DNA from: DASYCK01 sp036500205 | Lineage (GTDB): Bacteria > Myxococcota_A > Polyangia > Fen-1088 | Assembly (NCBI GenBank): GCA_036500205.1 | Contig: DASYCK010000172.1 | Coordinates: 1-64,000 of the forward strand | Length of the DNA: 64,000 nucleotides | Direction: 5' to 3' | Part shown: in pieces, positions 54,294-62,613 of the stretch | How the letters are laid out: each line of letters opens with the position of its first letter | Numbering within the stretch: position 1 is the first letter of the stretch | Notes under the pieces: model-generated | Database searches by the model: none | Seen by the model: the letters and a program-made list of their open reading frames with translations, nothing else | What the model was told of the DNA's origin: nothing | Made by a program: the position numbers and the translations under genes

Positions 54294-54351
54294 CATCAGA
54301 GCGCGCATCGAGCGCGAGTCCCAGCACCGGGAGGCGCGGCTTCGCTGCGCG
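54294..54351 (-). repeat. dispersed 3'-UTR repeat, copy C (after porin gene)
   Basis: On the minus strand: GCGCAGC-GAA-GCCGCGC region, TCCCGG, CTGGGACTCG, GCGCTC-GAT-GCGCGC and TCTGATG. It lies about 55 nt after the porin stop. Most similar to copy B. Confidence 0.75.
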
Positions 54352-54370
54352 ACGCAAAGCGCTCCGAATT

Positions 54371-54401
54371 GGGGGGCCCGCGGGTCGCCCGCGGGCCCCC
54401 C
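54371..54401 (-). terminator. perfect 14-bp hairpin after the porin gene
   Basis: GGGGGGCCCGCGGG, loop TCG, CCCGCGGGCCCCCC. It begins six bases past the stop of the porin gene and is followed by the repeat core on the same transcript. Confidence 0.7.
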
Positions 54402-54406
54402 GCGCT

Positions 54407-55894
54407 CTAAAATTCCAGGTGCCCCCGTAACGAGAACACCCAGACGGGCCCGCGGGCGGCGTTGTAGCCCGGGTTCGTGATGAACTGAACGTCCTCCGCC
54501 ACGAACGCGCCCCGCCAGATGTGGACGTTGTAGTAGTGCTCGAAGATCCGCTCGCGGGCGTAGGAGAGCCCGCCGTCGCCCAGCAAGAAGCCCAACCCGC
54601 CGAGGCGCAGATACTCCTGGTGCAGGCTGGAGATCCCGTTGCTGACGAAGGCCAGCCCCATTCGGTCGGTGGGGCGGTGCCACCTGCCGCCGGTCACGTC
54701 GCCCCCCAGCTCGATGGTGTTCTCGATCTCGGTGTACGCGAAGCTTTCGTTGGCGCCGCCGCTGGTGCCGAAGCGGCCGAAGACGCGGGCGCTGCCGGCC
54801 AGCTCCTGGCTGACGTTGACGCCGAACCCGCGCTTCACGCGCCCAGCGGCGCGGTGACAGGCGATGACCGGCCCGGCGGGCAGCGCGACCATCGACTGCG
54901 CTTCGAGCGCCTGGCGGCACGCATCGTCTCCGGCGGGGTTCTGGTTGAAGGCGGCGATCGCCTCCCGGTAGCTGCCCATGTTCGCGTGGTTCTGATAGCC
55001 GAGCAGGCGCACCGTGCCCCGCCAGTCGGGGCGGACGCTGTACTTGAGCTCGAGCTCGATGTTGTCGGCCCGGCTGTTCGCCAGGTCGAAGTCGAGGTCG
55101 ATGCCGTTCGCCACCTTCGGCATCAACATCTCGCCCAGGCGGGCCTCGACGCGAGGCCCCTGGTACTCGGCCACGAAGCCGTAGGTGTAACCCCGCGTGT
55201 CGGCGGCGTAGTCGTAGGCCCCGTTGTTGTCGACCGACCAGTTCATGAACTGCAGGTGGCTGTCGGCCCCCGCGGGATTGATGTCGAACAGATCGGCTGT
55301 CGACATCTTGCCCAGCCGGAACTCCAGGCGGTGCAGGGGCACGAAAGGCATCGACGAGATGGGCCCGCGATCCTCGTTCACCACCCACTCGTCCGACAGC
55401 GGAACGATCTGATGCAGCTCGTAGCGCGCCGGGTAGGGCGCGTGCGACAGCGTCGGGTTTCGCACCACGTCGAGGTTCGAGAACCCCGCGATGCCGAGCG
55501 CCTTCGACAGGCCGCCGCCCAGCGCCATCTCTGGATCGACGATCAGCTCGGTGGTGCGGGTCGGTCGGTACGCGAAGAAGCCGGTCACCAGGAAGGACAG
55601 CGCCGACTCACCGTTCGGCCGCAGGCTGTTCGTCCCCGAGTAGGGCGCCGAAAAGGACGGGTGATACTGGAAGATGCTGTTGAGTTCCCCCCCGAGCCAG
55701 AACGGGCCCGTCCCGCCATGATCGACGAACGTCATACCGGAACCCGGCTGCGGCTCGGTCTCCGGTTCTTCGGGGTTCCTCGCCAGGGCACGCGCCCCCA
55801 GCAGGGACGACAGCGCCACGACGAGGACGGCGCGCGCGGCCAGGCGTTCCCGTCGAACGCGGGCGCGGCGGCGGTGGTGGCGGGGGGGGGCCAT
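54407..55894 (-). CDS. OprB-like carbohydrate-selective porin
   Basis: 495 residues, ATG 55894. A basic N-terminus and signal peptide (AVLVVALSSLLGARALA) are followed by a beta-barrel rich in alternating aromatic strands. Segments typical of OprB-type porins: GTGPFWLGGELNSIFQYHPS, RLEFRLGKMSTADLFDINPA, HLQFMNWSVDNNGAYDYAAD, RGYTYGFVAEYQGP. A C-terminal strand ends in Phe (SLRGHLEF), the barrel-assembly signal. It would pass sugars or oligosaccharides across the outer membrane. Adjacent same-strand GH67 suggests uptake of xylan fragments. The two Cys near the middle (DDACRQ, VIACHR) could form a loop disulfide. Confidence 0.85.
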   Translation of the reverse strand: MAPPRHHRRRARVRRERLAARAVLVVALSSLLGARALARNPEEPETEPQPGSGMTFVDHGGTGPFWLGGELNSIFQYHPSFSAPYSGTNSLRPNGESALSFLVTGFFAYRPTRTTELIVDPEMALGGGLSKALGIAGFSNLDVVRNPTLSHAPYPARYELHQIVPLSDEWVVNEDRGPISSMPFVPLHRLEFRLGKMSTADLFDINPAGADSHLQFMNWSVDNNGAYDYAADTRGYTYGFVAEYQGPRVEARLGEMLMPKVANGIDLDFDLANSRADNIELELKYSVRPDWRGTVRLLGYQNHANMGSYREAIAAFNQNPAGDDACRQALEAQSMVALPAGPVIACHRAAGRVKRGFGVNVSQELAGSARVFGRFGTSGGANESFAYTEIENTIELGGDVTGGRWHRPTDRMGLAFVSNGISSLHQEYLRLGGLGFLLGDGGLSYARERIFEHYYNVHIWRGAFVAEDVQFITNPGYNAARGPVWVFSLRGHLEF

Positions 55895-55982
55895 GGCGGG
55901 CGGGCATGTTAGTGATCATCGAGGCCCAGGTCCAAGGTCCCGGCTACGATGTTGTCGAGATGTGTTGGAGTCCAGGGACGTG

Positions 55983-57341
55983 ATGTCCGCCGCTGAAACA
56001 GCCTCGTCGTCGCGCCTGTCGGCGCTGCTGCGCCGGCATGGCTGGAACGCGACGTCGTTTCAGCTGCGCGAGCAAGGGTTCTCGTTCTTCTGGTCCGACG
56101 ACGACGCCTGCGTCGGCTACGTCGACACGGGCCGCGCCTGGGTGGCGGCGGGCGCGCCGGTGGCCGCCCCCGAACGGCTGGCGGAGGTGGCGAAGGCGTT
56201 CGTCGCGGCGGCGCGCGCAGCCCGTCGTCGGGTCTGCTTCTTCGCGGTCGAGGCGCGCTTCGTCACGCAGAGCGGGCTTCGCGCGCTGGCCATCGGCGAT
56301 CAGCCGATGTGGAATCCGCAGACGTGGGGCGACGTCGTCGCGGCGAGCCGTGGCCTCCGCGAGCAGCTTCGTCGCGCTCGCGCCAAGGGGGTGTCCGTAC
56401 GCGCGCTGCCGCCCGGTGACGCCGCGGATGACGACGGACCGCTGGCGCGCGCGCTGGTCGGGGTGACCCAGCGCTGGCTGGGCACACGCGAGATGGCGCC
56501 GATGGGGTTCCTGGTGTCGGTCGAGCCGTTGCCCCGCTTCCCCGAGCACCGGTTCTATCTGGCCGAACGCGATGGCCGGCTGCTGGCGTTCTTGCAGGCC
56601 ACGCCGATCTTCGCGCGTCGGGGCTGGCTGTTCCAGAACCTGCTGCGCCTGCCCGAGGCGCCGAACGGAACCAGCGAGCTGCTGATCGACGCCGGTCTGC
56701 GCGACGTCGCGCGCGAGGGGTGCGACATGGTGACGATGGGCCTGGCGCCGCTGTCCGGGAACATCCCCAGACCGCTGGCGGCGGTGCGCAAGCTGGGCCG
56801 ACCGCTGTTCGACTTCGAAGGTCTGCGGGCCTTTCGGGAGAAGCTGCGACCGACGGAGTGGTCGCCTCAGTTTCTCTGCTTCCCCCGCTCCCAGGGCGTC
56901 ATCCGCTCGCTGCTGGACGTCCTGACGGCGTTCGCGCACGGCAGCCTGACCCGGTTCGCGTTGCGCAGCGTGCTGCGCGGACCGTCGCTGCTGCTGCGCC
57001 TGATGGCGGTGCTGCTGGTGCCGTGGACGCTGGTGCTGGCCGCCGCGAACGACGCGTGGTTCCCCCACCCCGCCGTCAAATGGTTCTGGGTCGGCTTCGA
57101 CGTCGTCGTGCTGGCGGGGATGCTGAGGCTGTGCGAGCGGTGGCGCGCGCGACTGGCCGGTGCGTTGATGATCGCCATCAGCGCCGACGCGCTGGCGACC
57201 GCGCTCGAGGCGGTGGCGTGGAACCTTCGCCGCGGCGTCGGCTTCGTCGACGGCCTCATCGTGGCGACCGCGACGCTGGCGCCGTCGTTCGCGGCGTTCG
57301 TGCTGCACCGGGCGCGGCGCCGCCGGCGCGACGCCGCCTGA
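55983..57341 (+). CDS. DUF2156 (MprF catalytic-domain-like) protein with C-terminal membrane helices
   Basis: 452 residues from ATG 55983 behind AGGGACGTG. Residues 10-310 are the GNAT-like phosphatidylglycerol lysyltransferase C-domain: LRRHGWNATSFQLREQGFSF, WNPQTWGDVVAASRGLREQL, RLLAFLQATPIFARRGWLFQ, MVTMGLAPLSGNIPRPLAAV, FREKLRPTEWSPQFLCFP. Four membrane helices follow (about 345-450). In MprF the membrane part comes first, so the order is reversed. Such proteins use aminoacyl-tRNA or other acyl donors to modify lipids or peptides. The substrate is unknown. Confidence 0.8.
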   Translation: MSAAETASSSRLSALLRRHGWNATSFQLREQGFSFFWSDDDACVGYVDTGRAWVAAGAPVAAPERLAEVAKAFVAAARAARRRVCFFAVEARFVTQSGLRALAIGDQPMWNPQTWGDVVAASRGLREQLRRARAKGVSVRALPPGDAADDDGPLARALVGVTQRWLGTREMAPMGFLVSVEPLPRFPEHRFYLAERDGRLLAFLQATPIFARRGWLFQNLLRLPEAPNGTSELLIDAGLRDVAREGCDMVTMGLAPLSGNIPRPLAAVRKLGRPLFDFEGLRAFREKLRPTEWSPQFLCFPRSQGVIRSLLDVLTAFAHGSLTRFALRSVLRGPSLLLRLMAVLLVPWTLVLAAANDAWFPHPAVKWFWVGFDVVVLAGMLRLCERWRARLAGALMIAISADALATALEAVAWNLRRGVGFVDGLIVATATLAPSFAAFVLHRARRRRRDAA

Positions 57342-57382
57342 TCAGCCGGGCCAGCGACGCCAGGCGTACCCGTATCGACCCG

Positions 57383-57469
57383 AGAACGGCCGACCAGCAG
57401 CTCGCCCGCCCCCAGCGCGCACACCAGCTCGGTGGCGCTGGCGAGCAGGGAGACGATTCGCCGCGGTTC
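57383..57469 (-). pseudogene. remnant of a BtuF-like cobalamin/iron-chelate binding protein
   Basis: The minus strand between two genes encodes PEPRRIVSLLASATELVCAL followed by GAGELLVGRS, a good match to the N-terminal strand-helix of BtuF/FepB-type binding proteins (RIVSLxPSATE, ALGxGDxLVGxS). The frame has no start, runs into the end of the DUF2156 gene and loses similarity. An ATG at 57491 overlapping the previous stop is one frame off, so a frameshift plus 3' loss is likely. Confidence 0.6.
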
Positions 57470-57490
57470 GGGACGCCCCTCGCCCGGACA

Positions 57491-57919
57491 TCAGCGCGGG
57501 ATCTTGCGCAGGACGGCGCCCACCTTCTCGTTCGAGCCGCACTTCTGCACGCCCGGCCCCATCTTCTGCATGGTCGCCATCATGTGCTGCCGCGCGGACG
57601 GGGGGAGCTTCTTCCCCGCGGCGCTGGCGGCCTTGGCCTTCATCAGCAACGCCTGGTTGGCGTCGAGGTGGGCGTCGAGATCCTTCGCCATCTTGTCGCA
57701 GTCGTCTTGATCGGCGTCGATGGTGCCGACGAACTTGTCGAAGAAGGCGACCCACCTGTCCACGTCGGCGGGGCTGACGAAGTTGTCGTCCTTGGCGTCC
57801 TTGGCGGGGGCGGCCTTCTTCTCTTGAGCGGCCTTGTCGTCAGCGCTCTTGTCGGCGGCGCGCGCCGACGCCGAGCCGGCGAGCGTGATCATCAGGAACA
57901 ACAGACAGACCCGTTTCAT
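57491..57919 (-). CDS. hypothetical small exported protein
   Basis: 142 residues from ATG 57919 behind AAGGAGCTCCC. Signal peptide VCLLFLMITLAGSASARA is followed by a Lys/Ala/Asp-rich spacer (DKAAQEKKAAPAKDAKDD), then a helical domain (VDRWVAFFDKFVGTIDADQD, MAKDLDAHLDANQALLMKAK) with two Cys (DDCDKM and VQKCGS) that could pair. The family is not recognised, though similar small periplasmic helical proteins are frequent in Myxococcota. Confidence 0.8.
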   Translation of the reverse strand: MKRVCLLFLMITLAGSASARAADKSADDKAAQEKKAAPAKDAKDDNFVSPADVDRWVAFFDKFVGTIDADQDDCDKMAKDLDAHLDANQALLMKAKAASAAGKKLPPSARQHMMATMQKMGPGVQKCGSNEKVGAVLRKIPR

Positions 57920-58016
57920 GGGAGCTCCTTTGAGTGAGGCCGACAAAGCGGAGCGTCTACCACAACCCCGGCGTCGAAGCCGGAGGACGGCGCGCCGGGA
58001 GCGGCGCGCGGGTCGG

Positions 58017-59354
58017 TCAGGGAAGGTCGCGCGCCGAGGTCATCCGCTTGTTGCGGAACCGCGCCACCGCCGTCGCCTCGGGGTTCACGCGCAGGCTCCC
58101 CGTCTCCGCGTCGACCACCAGCAGATCGTCGGGACGGACCCACGAGAAGACCCCTTTGACGCTCGACAGAAAAGGACGCCCCGCCGACCGGACGATCTCG
58201 GCGGCGATCGCGTCTTCGGGAAGCTCCCCTTCGATCACGAAGGCCGACGCGCCGCCGGCGATCGCGGCCACCGCCAGAAACACCCGCAGGTGCTCGGCCA
58301 CCACGATGGCGCCGGGACGGATGAGCGGCCGGCCCGACATCGCCGCATGCGCCAGCACACACAGGTCCTCGATCTCGACGGCGCGATCGATCATCAGGTC
58401 GGCGGTCTCGCCGTCGTTCCAGGTGGTGCGAAACGAGACGCGCGCATATTCGCGGGCCAGCTCGGACAGCGCCCGCAACGGATCGCGCGCCGCCGCGGCT
58501 GCCTCGATGCGCTCCCCCAGTCGGCTGTCATCGAGGATGGGCGCCAGGCACGCCACCTGCGTCTTGATCGCCGTCGGCAACCCCTGGTCGACCTTGCGCA
58601 GGCCCTCGCGAAGGCGCCCCACCAGCACGTCGAAGTGAAACGGGACCGACGCCGCCTTGTCCCCCGAGCGCCCCACCGCCGCCAGGGTGGGCAAGATCTC
58701 GGCGCGCCCCATGGCGGTGCCGCGCGACAGGATGACCCCGGGCAGCCGCGCCACCGTCGACGTCGCCTGTCGGGAACGCTCGCGCTCACGCTCGGCGGCG
58801 CGCTCGAGCGCGTGGCTGATCACGGCGGCCAGCGCCGTCGCCAGCACCACCTCCTCGCCGTTGAACGCATGCAGCGCCGTCCGCTGCAGCACCAGCACAC
58901 CGGCCGCGCCCCCTTCGCGCACGACCGGCACCGCCAGCAGCACCGGAAACCGCTCCTCGCCCAGGCCCGGGATGTACTTGAAGTGCTCGTCGCGCTCGGC
59001 CGCGTCAACGGAGACGGGACGCATCCGCTGCGCCACGAAGCCGACGATGCCCTCTCCGGCGCGCAGGCGCACGCGGCCCACGGCGTCCACGGGGAAGCCG
59101 ACGTTTCCACGCATGGTGAAGGTTCCGCCGCCGTCTTCCGGACCGTCATCGCGCACGTAGATGCTGACGACGTCGGCGCCGGTCGTTTCTGCCACCTCGC
59201 GACACATGACCGACAGCACCTGATCGAGCGGCTGCTGCTGGCCGGCCACCTCGATCAGACGGAAGATTCCATCGAGGCTGCGGTTACCGCGCTCGTGAAC
59301 GAAGACAGGCGAAGCGGAGGTTTTGGTGGGGTCCACCGGAGAAAAGGGTGCCAC
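58017..59354 (-). CDS. GAF protein with degenerate PEP-utilising (EI/PtsP-like) region
   Basis: 445 residues from GTG 59354. No ATG is available and the start is uncertain. A GAF domain covers about 30-190 (LDQVLSVMCREVAETTGADV, RVRLRAGEGIVGFVAQRM, VLLAVPVVREGGAAGVLVLQ). The remainder aligns with the N-terminal helical and swivel domains of enzyme I (GVILSRGTAMGRAEIL, then AIVVAEHLRVFLAVAAIAGG). The phospho-His segment GGxTSHxAI reads as IEGELPEDAIAA, with no His, and the PEP-binding barrel is absent. It keeps the PtsP layout (GAF then EI) but cannot do phosphotransfer. Probably a sensor or adaptor. Confidence 0.75.
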   Translation of the reverse strand: MAPFSPVDPTKTSASPVFVHERGNRSLDGIFRLIEVAGQQQPLDQVLSVMCREVAETTGADVVSIYVRDDGPEDGGGTFTMRGNVGFPVDAVGRVRLRAGEGIVGFVAQRMRPVSVDAAERDEHFKYIPGLGEERFPVLLAVPVVREGGAAGVLVLQRTALHAFNGEEVVLATALAAVISHALERAAERERERSRQATSTVARLPGVILSRGTAMGRAEILPTLAAVGRSGDKAASVPFHFDVLVGRLREGLRKVDQGLPTAIKTQVACLAPILDDSRLGERIEAAAAARDPLRALSELAREYARVSFRTTWNDGETADLMIDRAVEIEDLCVLAHAAMSGRPLIRPGAIVVAEHLRVFLAVAAIAGGASAFVIEGELPEDAIAAEIVRSAGRPFLSSVKGVFSWVRPDDLLVVDAETGSLRVNPEATAVARFRNKRMTSARDLP

Positions 59355-59428
59355 GCCGGCGGTTTCCGTCGCGTTTCCGGGAGGAAAAGATTTATCGCGT
59401 CCCGGCGGGGCGCGACGGGGGCCGCCCT

Positions 59429-60241
59429 TCAAGCGGCCTTGACCTCGTCGGTCCAGACGCGAAAGCTCTGCAGCGTGTTCGGCCCGAACGTCGTGGTGAT
59501 GGCGACGTCCGCCGCGTCTCGCCCGCGCGCGATCAACACCCGCCCGATGCGCGGCTGGTTGTTGCGCGGATCGAAGGTGTGCCACGCCCCGCCCAGATAG
59601 ACCTCGAACCAGCCCGCGAAGTCCATGGGCGCCGGGGACGCCGGTATCCCGATGTCACCCAGGTAGCCGGTGCAGTAGCGCGCCGGGATGTTGAGGCAAC
59701 GGCAAAACGTGACGGCCAGGTGGGCGAAGTCGCGGCAGACGCCGCGCCGCTCGTTGAACACCTCCCACGCCGTCTTGGTGGGGCTGGCGTACTGGTAGCC
59801 GAACTCGATGTGGTTGTGCACGAAGTCGCAGATCGTCTGCACCCGCGCCCAGCCGAGCGGCGCGTTGCCGAACAGCTTCCACGCCGTCTCCGTCAGACGA
59901 TCGGTCTCGCAGTAGCGACTGCCCAGCAAGAACACCAGCGTCTCCTCGGGAAGCTGCTGCACCTGATGTTGCGTCGCCCAGGGCGAGGGGACCTCGTACT
60001 GCCCGCTGTCGTTCACCACCGCGTCGCTGGTCACGCGAAACTGCCCTTGCGGCGCCACCACACGATTGCACCAGTTCCCGAAGCCGTCGCGGTAGGCGGC
60101 GATCGGCACCGACGGGCTGGTGATCATGTGGTCCGGCCGCACCAGATCCGACACCCGCGTGTGGTGGACGTTCAACGTCAGGATCATGGGCGTGGGTTGG
60201 GGAAACTCGTAAACCAGCTCGTAACCGACTCGGATTTGCAT
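59429..60241 (-). CDS. transglutaminase-like cysteine protease-fold protein
   Basis: 270 residues, ATG 60241. The N-terminal beta domain of bacterial transglutaminase-like proteins (IRVGYELVYEFPQPTPMILT) is followed by the catalytic domain with Cys-169 in ERRGVCRDFAHLAVTFCR, then the pair His-221 and Asp-224 in WFEVYLGGAWHTFDPRNN. The triad is complete. Members act as peptidases or amide-forming enzymes. It shares a strand with the N-formylglutamate amidohydrolase-like gene upstream (63-bp gap), a pairing known from predicted peptide-modification clusters. Confidence 0.9.
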   Translation of the reverse strand: MQIRVGYELVYEFPQPTPMILTLNVHHTRVSDLVRPDHMITSPSVPIAAYRDGFGNWCNRVVAPQGQFRVTSDAVVNDSGQYEVPSPWATQHQVQQLPEETLVFLLGSRYCETDRLTETAWKLFGNAPLGWARVQTICDFVHNHIEFGYQYASPTKTAWEVFNERRGVCRDFAHLAVTFCRCLNIPARYCTGYLGDIGIPASPAPMDFAGWFEVYLGGAWHTFDPRNNQPRIGRVLIARGRDAADVAITTTFGPNTLQSFRVWTDEVKAA

Positions 60242-60304
60242 GGGTCTTTTATTCTCTCTTTGCGGCGCGCAACGTGGGATCTGACGATGATCGAAGCAAG
60301 GGAG

Positions 60305-61075
60305 TCAGCGGTCTATTTCCGCGGCCGCCAGCGGCAACAGGCGCGCCAGGCGGCCGGCCCATTCGGCCTGCCCGGTGGCCTCGGTGATCAGATCCTGCCG
60401 GATCTCCAGCTCGACGTAGGGGAGACCGCGCCGCTCCGCGTGCTCGACGATGGAGAAATCCGAGAGGGGGTTGGCGCGATACGGCTCGTTGTCGCCCACC
60501 ACCAACCCCGGTTCGGCGCCCAGCAGGCGCAGCAGCGGCGTCGCCAGGCGACGATCGCTCAGATGCAGGACGCCCGCGTGCCAGCGACGGCGCACGTCCA
60601 GGAAGATCGGCGTGAAGCTGTGCACCATCACCAGGATGGTGGGGCGACGCAACGACTGCCGGCGATCCAGCTCGCGCCGGATCTGCTCGTGATAGGGGCG
60701 AAAGATCATGGCGGCGCGCGCCTCCGCCGCGGCGGCGTCGAGGCCCACGTTCCCCGGCACGGCCGTCCGCTCGCTGAGCGTGGCGATCGAATCGGGGGCG
60801 TCGAGCGGCCGGTTGCAATCGATGGCCAGCCGGGAATACCGCTGCGTGATCACGAAAGCATCCAGCGCCGCGCCCAGCTGGCGCGCCACCGCGCCGGCGC
60901 CGATGTCCCAGGCAACGTGGCGGTCGAATTCGGCGCTGGCCACCCCCAGATCGCCGAGGCAGCGGGGCAGCGAGCGCCCCGCGTGATCGCAGGTGAGGAA
61001 GAACGGCGATTCACCGTCGCGGCCCGTGACCTCGAACGGAATCGGCTCGTCCTGCTCCAGCACCAACCCCTGCAC
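60305..61075 (-). CDS. N-formylglutamate amidohydrolase-family protein
   Basis: 256 residues, ATG 61075. FGase (PF05013-type) core: FFLTCDHAGRSLPRCLGDLG (metal His), DRHVAWDIGAGAVARQLG, AIDCNRPLDAPDSIATLSE, IFRPYHEQIRREL, ILVMVHSFTPIFLDVRRRW (metal His), VGDNEPYRANPLSDFSIVEH, LPYVELEIRQDLI. All usual metal and substrate residues appear. It hydrolyses N-formyl-glutamate or related amides. No hut genes are near, so histidine breakdown is unlikely, and the transglutaminase partner argues for a peptide or amide-processing role. Confidence 0.9.
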   Translation of the reverse strand: MQGLVLEQDEPIPFEVTGRDGESPFFLTCDHAGRSLPRCLGDLGVASAEFDRHVAWDIGAGAVARQLGAALDAFVITQRYSRLAIDCNRPLDAPDSIATLSERTAVPGNVGLDAAAAEARAAMIFRPYHEQIRRELDRRQSLRRPTILVMVHSFTPIFLDVRRRWHAGVLHLSDRRLATPLLRLLGAEPGLVVGDNEPYRANPLSDFSIVEHAERRGLPYVELEIRQDLITEATGQAEWAGRLARLLPLAAAEIDR

Positions 61076-61213
61076 CTGATCCTCCCTTTGGGCGGGGTAA
61101 TTCCCCAGCGTTTCGGCTGGTTCGCGATCCCGCCACCTACTCCGCGACAGGCAACAGTGAGATCATCCTTACGCCACTAGATCGGTCATCGCAAGACCAA
61201 GGCGCGCCTTCGT

Positions 61214-61798
61214 TCAGGCATTTTCCGCGCGCGGCGGCCCACATGTGCATTCGAAGCAACCGTGGTCGGCGCAGGTTCCGCAGGCGCGGGCGACCTGCCG
61301 TCGCAGCGCTTCGCGCGCCCGGAAGATGCGCACGCCGGCGCTGTTCGCCGAGATGCCGCGCTGGTCGGCGTAGTCCTTCACCGCCACCCCGTCGACCTCG
61401 ATGCGCCGGAGCGCGTCCGCGTAAGCGGGCTTCAACGTGTCGGCCAGCGCGGTCACGCAGCCGCAGGCCATGCTGGTCAGCTCGTCGTCCGCGCCTTCGC
61501 TCGACGCCAGCTCGGACGCCAGCTGATCCAGCCGGCGGTTCGCCACCGCTTGCCGGCGCTGGTGATCGATGACGGCGTTGCGCAGCACCGTGTAGAACCA
61601 CCCCACCACCGAATCACGAACCGCGCCGCCCCGGTCGAGGCCGCGAACGAACGCGTCCTGCACGATCTCCTCGGCCAGCGCCCTGTTCCCGAGGCGACGC
61701 TCCACGAAGGCGAGGAACCTCCGGTGGTTCGCCACCAGCGTCTCCAGGTCCGCGGGAGACATTTCAACATCGTTGGACATGGCGTGACAGGTGCTCAT
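61214..61798 (-). CDS. ECF-type RNA polymerase sigma factor with Cys-rich tail
   Basis: 194 residues from ATG 61798. ATG 61780 is an alternative, and a longer frame is a shadow of the methyltransferase. Region 2 is LVANHRRFLAFVERRLGNRA ... EEIVQDAFVRGLD with GWFYTVLRNAVIDHQRR. Region 4 is LKPAYADALRRIEVDGVAVK followed by DYADQRGISANSAGVRIFRA. The tail reads CGTCADHGCFECTC, a Cys/His cluster likely to bind metal or sense redox. Three more Cys lie in MACGC and near the start. No anti-sigma gene is adjacent. A divergent or autoregulated promoter was not identified. Confidence 0.88.
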   Translation of the reverse strand: MSTCHAMSNDVEMSPADLETLVANHRRFLAFVERRLGNRALAEEIVQDAFVRGLDRGGAVRDSVVGWFYTVLRNAVIDHQRRQAVANRRLDQLASELASSEGADDELTSMACGCVTALADTLKPAYADALRRIEVDGVAVKDYADQRGISANSAGVRIFRAREALRRQVARACGTCADHGCFECTCGPPRAENA

Positions 61799-61827
61799 GT
61801 CTATACGACGCGCGGGGGGCGCCGGCA

Positions 61828-62613
61828 TTACAGCGGCTTGCGGCCGGTGGCGCGGATCGTGGCGTGGTAGGTGGCCCAGCAGGCGGGATCGGCCGCGAAG
61901 GAGACGTAGTGGGCGATGTCCTCCGGCGTGACCGCCCCCGTCGCCACGAACGCGTCGGCCCGGTGTGAGACGGCGAGGCCCATCATCACCGCCTCGGGTG
62001 AACCGCCGCGCACGATGGCCGCGTCGTTTTCGACCAGCAGCTCTTGCAGCCCCTGTGTCTGGACCAGGCCGGGGAGGCGGGTCCCGAAACCGAGGTCCAT
62101 CCGGTCCTTGCGAAACAGCGCTTCGCGCGCGCGGTTCACGTTGCCGAAGGCCTGTCGCTGCACGAACGAGCCAGTGAAGGCGCGGGCGCTCGAGAAATCG
62201 GGTTCTTCCAGGACCAGCCACCCGCCCGGGGCGAGCGCGTTCATCATGGCGCCGAGCGCGTCGGTGAAGGCGGGAACGTGAACGAGCAGGTGGCGCGCGT
62301 GCACGAGCTGGAACGAGGCGGACGGCAGCGCGCTGGTGCGGACGTCGCCCGTCCGCGCCTCGACGTTCGAGCCCACCACCGTCGTGAGAAGACGGGTGTC
62401 GGTGTCGAGGGCCACCACCGTGCCGCCGGACCCGACGGTCTCCCCCAGCCAGGCGGCCACCGACCCGCCACCCGCCCCCACCTCCAGACAGCGCCAACCG
62501 GCCCCCACGCCCGTGGCACCCAAGAATCGTCGCGACCCCGCGTCGAGCACCCGCTCGAGCGCGCGGTGCCGTTCCAGCTCGGCGTCGAGCGCCGTTCCCG
62601 CGAAGAGCGTCAC
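61828..62613 (-). CDS. class I SAM-dependent methyltransferase
   Basis: 261 residues, ATG 62613 overlapping the P450 stop (ATGA). Motif I reads CLEVGAGGGSVAAWLGETVG, then VVALDTDTRLLTTVVG, ARTGDVRTSALPSASFQLVH and LAPGGWLVLEEPDFSS. UbiE-like fold. The C-terminal cap (VMMGLAVSHRADAFVATGAV) resembles natural-product methyltransferases. Coupling to a cytochrome P450 points to tailoring of a secondary metabolite or lipid. Confidence 0.88.
   Translation of the reverse strand: MTLFAGTALDAELERHRALERVLDAGSRRFLGATGVGAGWRCLEVGAGGGSVAAWLGETVGSGGTVVALDTDTRLLTTVVGSNVEARTGDVRTSALPSASFQLVHARHLLVHVPAFTDALGAMMNALAPGGWLVLEEPDFSSARAFTGSFVQRQAFGNVNRAREALFRKDRMDLGFGTRLPGLVQTQGLQELLVENDAAIVRGGSPEAVMMGLAVSHRADAFVATGAVTPEDIAHYVSFAADPACWATYHATIRATGRKPL

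Noticed and set aside
61799..62497. Long N-terminal extension of the sigma factor
   Set aside because: It runs antisense-free but in the wrong frame through the methyltransferase gene and lacks sigma-factor sequence before MSTCHAMS.
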